A stretch of 7,944 bases of DNA. Source: Candidatus Doudnabacteria bacterium (GTDB taxonomy: Bacteria; Patescibacteriota; Doudnabacteria; UBA920). The position numbers and the translations under genes are program-made. Each line of letters opens with the position of its first letter. Positions within the stretch are counted from its first letter, which is position 1. The stretch is from NCBI GenBank assembly GCA_016788805.1, contig JAEUSE010000033.1, positions 1 through 7,944 of the forward strand. The letters run 5' to 3'. This document shows positions 4,896 to 7,944 of this stretch, one piece after another. The notes below the pieces were generated by a model. It was not told the DNA's origin. It saw only the letters and a list, made by a program, of their open reading frames with translations, and searched no databases.

Positions 4896-5099
4896 TTACC
4901 ACCAACTCGATTTTTTGGCCTTGCCTTTAACTTTACAGCTCCAACAGTAGGACTTATCTTTTGCTATTTGCGCGTTGCAGCCACCACATTTATGCCGTCC
5001 ATGCAATTGGCCGGATTTATTCTCTTTCTGACTATAGTGATAATAGCAGTAACTAAACGTACCGTCGGTGGTCTTGCCACACACTCCGCATGTACCCAT
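4896..5099 (-). CDS. Small duplicated zinc-ribbon protein
   Basis: The 67-aa product has two zinc-binding units with identical spacing: C4-x2-C7-x10-C18-x2-H21 and C38-x2-C41-x10-C52-x2-C55. The first is a CCCH and the second a CCCC set, joined by a polar linker (SQKENKSGQLHGRHK). The tail KVKGKAKKSSWW is basic. Two such ribbons plus a basic tail suit nucleic-acid or ribosome binding; no specific family is recognised. No Shine-Dalgarno is seen before the ATG at 5099. It lies back to back with ssrA, whose promoter begins about 60 nt away on the other strand. Confidence 0.75.
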   Translation of the reverse strand: MGTCGVCGKTTDGTFSYCYYHYSQKENKSGQLHGRHKCGGCNAQIAKDKSYCWSCKVKGKAKKSSWW

Positions 5100-5159
5100 A
5101 TATTTTTAGATAGGTTCAATTAACTCCATCATACAACAACTTAAATAAAACCTCATAAT

Positions 5160-5188
5160 TTGACTTTTGTTTACATAATATGTATAAT
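5160..5188 (+). promoter_or_regulatory. Promoter of ssrA
   Basis: TTGACT (5160-5165), a 17-bp spacer and TATAAT (5183-5188) place the -10 box 8 nt before G5197, the mature 5' end of tmRNA. Initiation may therefore occur at or next to the mature end. Confidence 0.9.
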
Positions 5189-5196
5189 TAATTTAT

Positions 5197-5602
5197 GGGG
5201 ATGACGGATTTCGACAGTCCTTTGAGATGTTTGTAATATGCAAGACGAGCACGCCTATTTGGTCTCGCTAATCCCGTGGGCATCCAACAAATGCTAAACA
5301 AGCATCTTGGGAGAAAGTAAAAGCTGCGTTTTCTAACGCAAGCTTCGCTTTCGCTCCAGTAGCTGCTTAATTTTTTAGGTAGCTACCTAGCCCTTACGCT
5401 TTTCCCGTCGTAAGTCCAGCTAGTTTATTTGGGAATATATGTACGGCGGTTGATTTACCTGCTGTACATGAATTTTGTAAATCGACTATTCTGGCTTGTC
5501 GTCAGCTACGATACAGAATAGTACTACTAGCTGACTAATCTTGTGAACAATTACGGCGTCAACAAGCTCTGGACGGGGGTTTAACTCCCCCCATCTCCAC
5601 CA
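5197..5602 (+). ncRNA. ssrA: Transfer-messenger RNA (tmRNA)
   Basis: tmRNA rescues stalled ribosomes by acting first as tRNA-Ala and then as mRNA for a degradation tag. The 5' GGGGATG (5197-5203) pairs with CATCTCC (5592-5598), including the G3-U70 pair that marks it for alanyl-tRNA synthetase. The discriminator is A5599 and CCA is encoded (5600-5602). The conserved GGATT-TCGAC element follows the acceptor strand, and a 5-bp T stem (5575-5579/5587-5591) closes the T loop. The tag frame ends GTA GCT GCT TAA (stop 5368-5370). From the UA placed 4-5 nt before the resume codon, translation should resume at GCT 5323, giving AAFSNASFAFAPVAA. The T loop reads TTTAACT, with U in place of the usual C56. 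It is one-piece, not circularly permuted. Confidence 0.96.
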
Positions 5603-5630
5603 AAAACACCCGTAGGGGGTGTTTTTATTT
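5602..5630 (+). terminator. Intrinsic terminator of ssrA
   Basis: AAAAACACCC (5602-5611), loop GTAGG, GGGTGTTTTT (5617-5626) followed by ATTTT. The stem begins on the final A of the encoded CCA, so the 3' end must be trimmed into the hairpin base. Confidence 0.92.
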
Positions 5631-5668
5631 TGCAGGCTCTCCTTGTACAATGGCCGCTCGATTGGGCG

Positions 5669-5698
5669 TTGAGGGTTGTGTAGATTGGCGTGTATAAT
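5669..5698 (+). promoter_or_regulatory. Promoter of the MFS transporter gene
   Basis: TTGAGG (5669-5674) and TATAAT (5693-5698) with an 18-bp spacer. The start should be near 5705, giving about 28 nt before the ATG at 5734. Confidence 0.7.
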
Positions 5699-5733
5699 GA
5701 AGCGGTAACCCCGGCCATGCCTGAACTTATTTT

Positions 5734-6855
5734 ATGTATTTTTATTTCTTTTTAAATTTTGTAAATAAGGGGCTGTTTGTTTCTTTGCCTTTGCTTATAC
5801 CGGTGCTGCAGGAGCGTTTTTCTGTGAGCCCCTGGCACATAGGTGCGATAAACGCAGTGGTGGTTGTTGCGAGCTTGGTCGTCATTTTTTTGTTGGCTAC
5901 GGTATGGAAATATGGAGATCGTAGATTGCTGCTTGCGGGTGCAATTGGATGTTATGTTGTTGGCTCAGCGTTACTAATTGTATCTACCAACGTGGCTTGG
6001 TTATACGCGGTGGCGGTAATGGTTGGCATAGGGAGCGGGCTCATAGAAACTTTATCGGACGCGCAAATTTCTCGTTTGGCGCCAAAAGGCAAGACGGCTC
6101 AAACTTTGGCCTCTCTCGGCATGTGGGGAGACACGGGCAGAATACTGTTTAGCTCGACTATAGTAATAGTGGCCTTAGCCGTAGGGGTCCCGTTGGTCGG
6201 TGTTATATTTGCCGTCGCGTCCGCGGTTTTTTTGGTTGTGTTCTTAAAAATAAAAGAAGTAAAAAAATCGCCACCAGAGGCGGGTGTAACCATTGCGGGC
6301 GCGTCTAGGTTTTCACGTGAGTATTGGGTGGCGGTAGCGGTTAAGTTTTTTGACTCGTTTTCCAGTGGGGGGTTGTTCATCTTTTTACCGTACTTATTAC
6401 TCACCAAAGGCATAGAGCTTAAGGAGACAGGACTTCTTTCGGCCTTGTATTTTTTTGGTTATATGGCCGGTCGCAAAGTGTTTTCATTTATAGCGGACAA
6501 TACATCAACCACTACTGCTTTGCGTCTTGCTGAGGTGGCTATGGCGGTCATTATTTTGGGGCTCGTGTATGCTACCGATATGTGGGTTTTGTTGGCGCTT
6601 ATTTTTATGGCCGGTGCATGCGTCCGCGGCACGTCGCCAATCATAAAGGCTATGACTTCTCATGCCATACCCCACGAACGAGACTTTGAGCGGGGACACA
6701 GCATATCGCAGTTTACCGGCAATGCTGCCGGGGCCCTCAACCGCCTCATGTGCGGGTGGCTATTTGGTTTGTTTGGGATTACGTCTGTATTTTTTCTAAG
6801 TGCTGTAGTGGCTGTAATTGCCGTAGTTCCCACCTTTTTTCATTCGAAAGAATAA
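5734..6855 (+). CDS. Major facilitator superfamily transporter
   Basis: The 373-aa product is highly hydrophobic with about 11-12 predicted helices in two halves. A central basic, soluble loop (KIKEVKKSPPEAG, about residues 171-183) separates the halves, as in MFS carriers. The cytoplasmic loop after helix 2 (VWKYGDRRLLLAGA) corresponds to a degenerate motif A, and the same region of the second half reads FIADNTSTTTALR. Family length is usually near 400 aa, so the N-terminus is short: helix 1 begins at residue 2. An in-frame TGA at 5722 excludes an earlier start. There is no Shine-Dalgarno. An out-of-frame ATG at 5717 opens a 12-codon overlapping frame. Substrate unknown; it stands alone between its own promoter and terminator. 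Confidence 0.85.
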   Translation: MYFYFFLNFVNKGLFVSLPLLIPVLQERFSVSPWHIGAINAVVVVASLVVIFLLATVWKYGDRRLLLAGAIGCYVVGSALLIVSTNVAWLYAVAVMVGIGSGLIETLSDAQISRLAPKGKTAQTLASLGMWGDTGRILFSSTIVIVALAVGVPLVGVIFAVASAVFLVVFLKIKEVKKSPPEAGVTIAGASRFSREYWVAVAVKFFDSFSSGGLFIFLPYLLLTKGIELKETGLLSALYFFGYMAGRKVFSFIADNTSTTTALRLAEVAMAVIILGLVYATDMWVLLALIFMAGACVRGTSPIIKAMTSHAIPHERDFERGHSISQFTGNAAGALNRLMCGWLFGLFGITSVFFLSAVVAVIAVVPTFFHSKE

Positions 6856-6869
6856 CCGCTGTAAATTAC

Positions 6870-6898
6870 AAAAAAGTTGACTGCGTCCACTTTTTTTA
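6870..6898 (+). terminator. Terminator after the MFS gene
   Basis: AAAAAAGTTGAC (6870-6881) pairs with GTCCACTTTTTT (6885-6896) with one mismatch and a 3-nt loop, followed by more T. It lies 14 nt past the stop codon. Confidence 0.75.
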
Positions 6899-6995
6899 GT
6901 TTAATTTGTAGCAGAGTACTATATCTCTATTTATATGGGTATGCGGAGCTTATTCAAGTCGGGGGTGTGGGGTTTCGCAGCATGGGTTGGTCATA

Positions 6996-7001
6996 TATAC
7001 T
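6996..7001 (+). promoter_or_regulatory. Possible -10 box close to the Ham1-like gene
   Basis: TATACT is 9 nt before the ATG at 7011. If used, the transcript would be almost leaderless. No good -35 sits 17 bp upstream (TTTCGC), so this is weak. The 155-nt gap from 6856 otherwise holds only the MFS terminator. Confidence 0.3.
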
Positions 7002-7010
7002 GTTGGGTAT

Positions 7011-7556
7011 ATGAAAATTTATTTTATATCTAAAAATGTGGGAAAGCTGCGAGCGATGCAGCATGCTTTTGAGGGGAGCAGTGTGGACATAGAACAGTTG
7101 GAGGGGGACTTTCCGGAAATACAGGCAGAGACGAGTTTAGAAGTGGCCCGCTACACTGCCCTGGCTGCCAGTAAACAGGTGGGAGCGCCGGTGCTGCGGG
7201 AAGACGGCAGTGTATATTTGCAGGGGCTTGGAGGGCTGCCTGGTCCATTTATGGCTTATATTGAGAAGATGGTTACACCCGAGACATTGGTAAGTCTGCT
7301 TGAGGGGCGAGACCGAAGCGGATATTTTGAAGCGGCTACAGTACTGGCTTATCCGGACGGCACAACCATTGAGCGCGTGTACCGTGTGCACTTTACTATT
7401 GCCCCGGAACCGCGGGGTGAGTTGCAAACGGGGTGGAACCGGGTAATTGTTTTAGAAGGCGAGGAGCGTACTATGGCAGAGTACCCAGAGACCGAGCGTA
7501 CGCATATTTGGGCAACCAATTATATTAGCCTCCGCGAAGCGTTGAGAGTGGGTTAA
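7011..7556 (+). CDS. Divergent Ham1/ITPA-like nucleoside-triphosphate pyrophosphatase homologue
   Basis: Ham1/ITPA enzymes hydrolyse ITP, dITP and XTP to keep these bases out of nucleic acids. The 181-aa product begins MKIYFISKNVGKLRAM, matching the family's N-terminal (T/S)xNxxK motif (S7, N9, K12). It has EIQAETSLEVARYTALAA (36-53) and GGLPGPFMAYIEKM (74-87), which looks more like eukaryotic ITPA than bacterial RdgB. Conserved positions differ: the DDSG region is REDGS (63-67), the FGWDP motif is TGWNR (140-144), and the C-terminal SHR is replaced by WAT (167-169), although TMAEYPETER (154-163) still aligns with T-x-AEM. Catalytic activity or base preference may thus be changed. An in-frame TTG at 6987 is less likely as start, since the family begins at MKI. 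It is followed by a terminator. Confidence 0.82.
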   Translation: MKIYFISKNVGKLRAMQHAFEGSSVDIEQLEGDFPEIQAETSLEVARYTALAASKQVGAPVLREDGSVYLQGLGGLPGPFMAYIEKMVTPETLVSLLEGRDRSGYFEAATVLAYPDGTTIERVYRVHFTIAPEPRGELQTGWNRVIVLEGEERTMAEYPETERTHIWATNYISLREALRVG

Positions 7557-7572
7557 CTTTACTATATGTACT

Positions 7573-7606
7573 AAAAGAGTCCCGGCTCAGAGCCTGGACT
7601 CTTTTT
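7573..7606 (+). terminator. Intrinsic terminator after the Ham1-like gene
   Basis: AAAAGAGTCC (7573-7582) pairs with GGACTCTTTT (7596-7605); inside, GGCT and AGCC pair around CAG after one C-T mismatch. A T-run ends the structure. It starts 17 nt past the stop. Confidence 0.9.
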
Positions 7607-7639
7607 GGTCTTTACGTGGCTATGAGTGATGTACAATTA

Positions 7640-7670
7640 TTGACAATACATCATATATATATGGTATATT
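7640..7670 (+). promoter_or_regulatory. Likely promoter of the lipoprotein gene with a partial dyad
   Basis: TTGACA (7640-7645) and TATATT (7665-7670) are separated by 19 bp. ATAC (7646-7649) and GTAT (7664-7667) flank an AT-rich centre, echoing the operator at 2858-2881. The sequence TATTGACA...TATGGTAT is shared by both promoters. Confidence 0.6.
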
Positions 7671-7739
7671 GCTAGGAACATCAAAATCCGCAATCATGGC
7701 CTGTTTATGGGCCGAAACATCAACCTTACAACCAAAAAG

Positions 7740-7745
7740 AAGGGG
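7740..7745 (+). promoter_or_regulatory. Shine-Dalgarno of the lipoprotein gene
   Basis: AAGGGG lies 10 nt before the ATG at 7756. It favours this start over an in-frame ATG at 7696, which would add 20 residues ahead of the signal peptide. Confidence 0.65.
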
Positions 7746-7755
7746 TAATATCGTC

Positions 7756-7944
7756 ATGGGAAAGTATAGAAAGTATCTACTGTTTGGATTCTTGATTTTT
7801 GCTGTGTTCTGCGCGGCTTGTTCCAAGAAGCCGGCGGAACATTTCATTTGGCTCAAAATTACCGATGCGGAAAATAAATTGGTGCCTAGTGCCAAGTTAA
7901 GTTCAGTGTCGAACACAACCGCACGTCTGGACAAGATGCCGTTT
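7756..7944 (+). CDS. Probable lipoprotein, N-terminal part only
   Basis: The frame is open to the window edge, giving the first 63 residues. It begins MGKYRKYLLFGFLIFAVFCA: a basic n-region, a hydrophobic core, then C19-A20-A21-C22-S23, so C22 is the likely lipidated cysteine, though Cys at -3 is an unusual lipobox residue. The mature part starts SKKPAEHFIWLKITDAENKL and shows no recognised domain yet. The leader is about 80 nt and carries an 8-bp direct repeat AACATCAA (7677-7684, 7716-7723). The gene shares strong promoter, long leader and Shine-Dalgarno with the exported-protein gene at 2971. Confidence 0.75.
   Translation, partial: MGKYRKYLLFGFLIFAVFCAACSKKPAEHFIWLKITDAENKLVPSAKLSSVSNTTARLDKMPF

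Noticed and set aside
4884..5123. Plus-strand 79-codon open frame
   Set aside because: It mirrors the zinc-ribbon gene, whose doubled cysteine pattern can hardly be accidental.
6987..7010. TTG start extending the Ham1-like protein by 8 residues
   Set aside because: The family begins at the MKIYFISKN strand, and the extension overlaps a possible -10 box.
7696..7755. In-frame ATG at 7696 as start of the lipoprotein
   Set aside because: It would put 20 polar residues before the signal peptide and lacks a ribosome site; ATG 7756 follows AAGGGG.
7620..7934. Minus-strand 104-codon open frame
   Set aside because: It is antisense to the lipoprotein gene and its promoter; the plus strand has a ribosome site and signal peptide.

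Overview
The window reads as bacterial chromosome, most likely from a Candidate Phyla Radiation (Patescibacteria, Parcubacteria-like) genome. That placement is an inference. It rests on the compact L20 and L35 proteins, the many short unrecognised membrane and secreted proteins, the mostly Shine-Dalgarno-less genes, and a one-piece tmRNA with an unusual tag. The standard genetic code fits all genes. No rRNA, tRNA, CRISPR array or transposase is seen.

Layout. (1) 1-1412, minus strand: a translation operon infC-rpmI-rplT (IF-3, L35, L20). It has a consensus sigma70 promoter just upstream of infC and a strong terminator beyond rplT. All three gaps after its genes (infC-rpmI, rpmI-rplT, rplT-terminator) are filled with degenerate short-period repeats: 9-bp period in the first two, 7-bp in the third. 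(2) 1406-2826, plus strand: a divergent operon of an unrecognised helical protein, a 56-aa acidic mini-protein and a membrane-bound fatty acid hydroxylase/sterol desaturase-family protein, ended by a terminator. (3) 2853-3768, plus: a more GC-rich gene for an exported protein. Its promoter carries a perfect 11-bp inverted repeat, and it has a strong Shine-Dalgarno. (4) 3809-5099, minus: a four-helix membrane protein, a two-helix protein with a His/Cys-rich extracytoplasmic loop, and a 67-aa duplicated zinc-ribbon protein. (5) 5160-5630, plus: ssrA (tmRNA) with consensus promoter, encoded CCA and terminator. (6) 5669-6897, plus: an MFS transporter. (7) 7011-7606, plus: a divergent eukaryotic-ITPA-like Ham1 protein lacking several family-conserved residues. 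(8) 7640-7944, plus: the start of a lipoprotein gene that runs off the right edge, with a promoter resembling that of region 3.

How it fits together. Translation functions (IF-3, L20, L35) and ribosome rescue (tmRNA) are the recognisable core. The rest is envelope proteins and small accessory proteins. The points most worth following are the periodic inverted repeat arrays inside the infC operon, the palindromic operator-like promoter shared in outline by the two exported-protein genes, the Ham1 protein with altered motifs, and the His/Cys-loop plus four-helix membrane pair.
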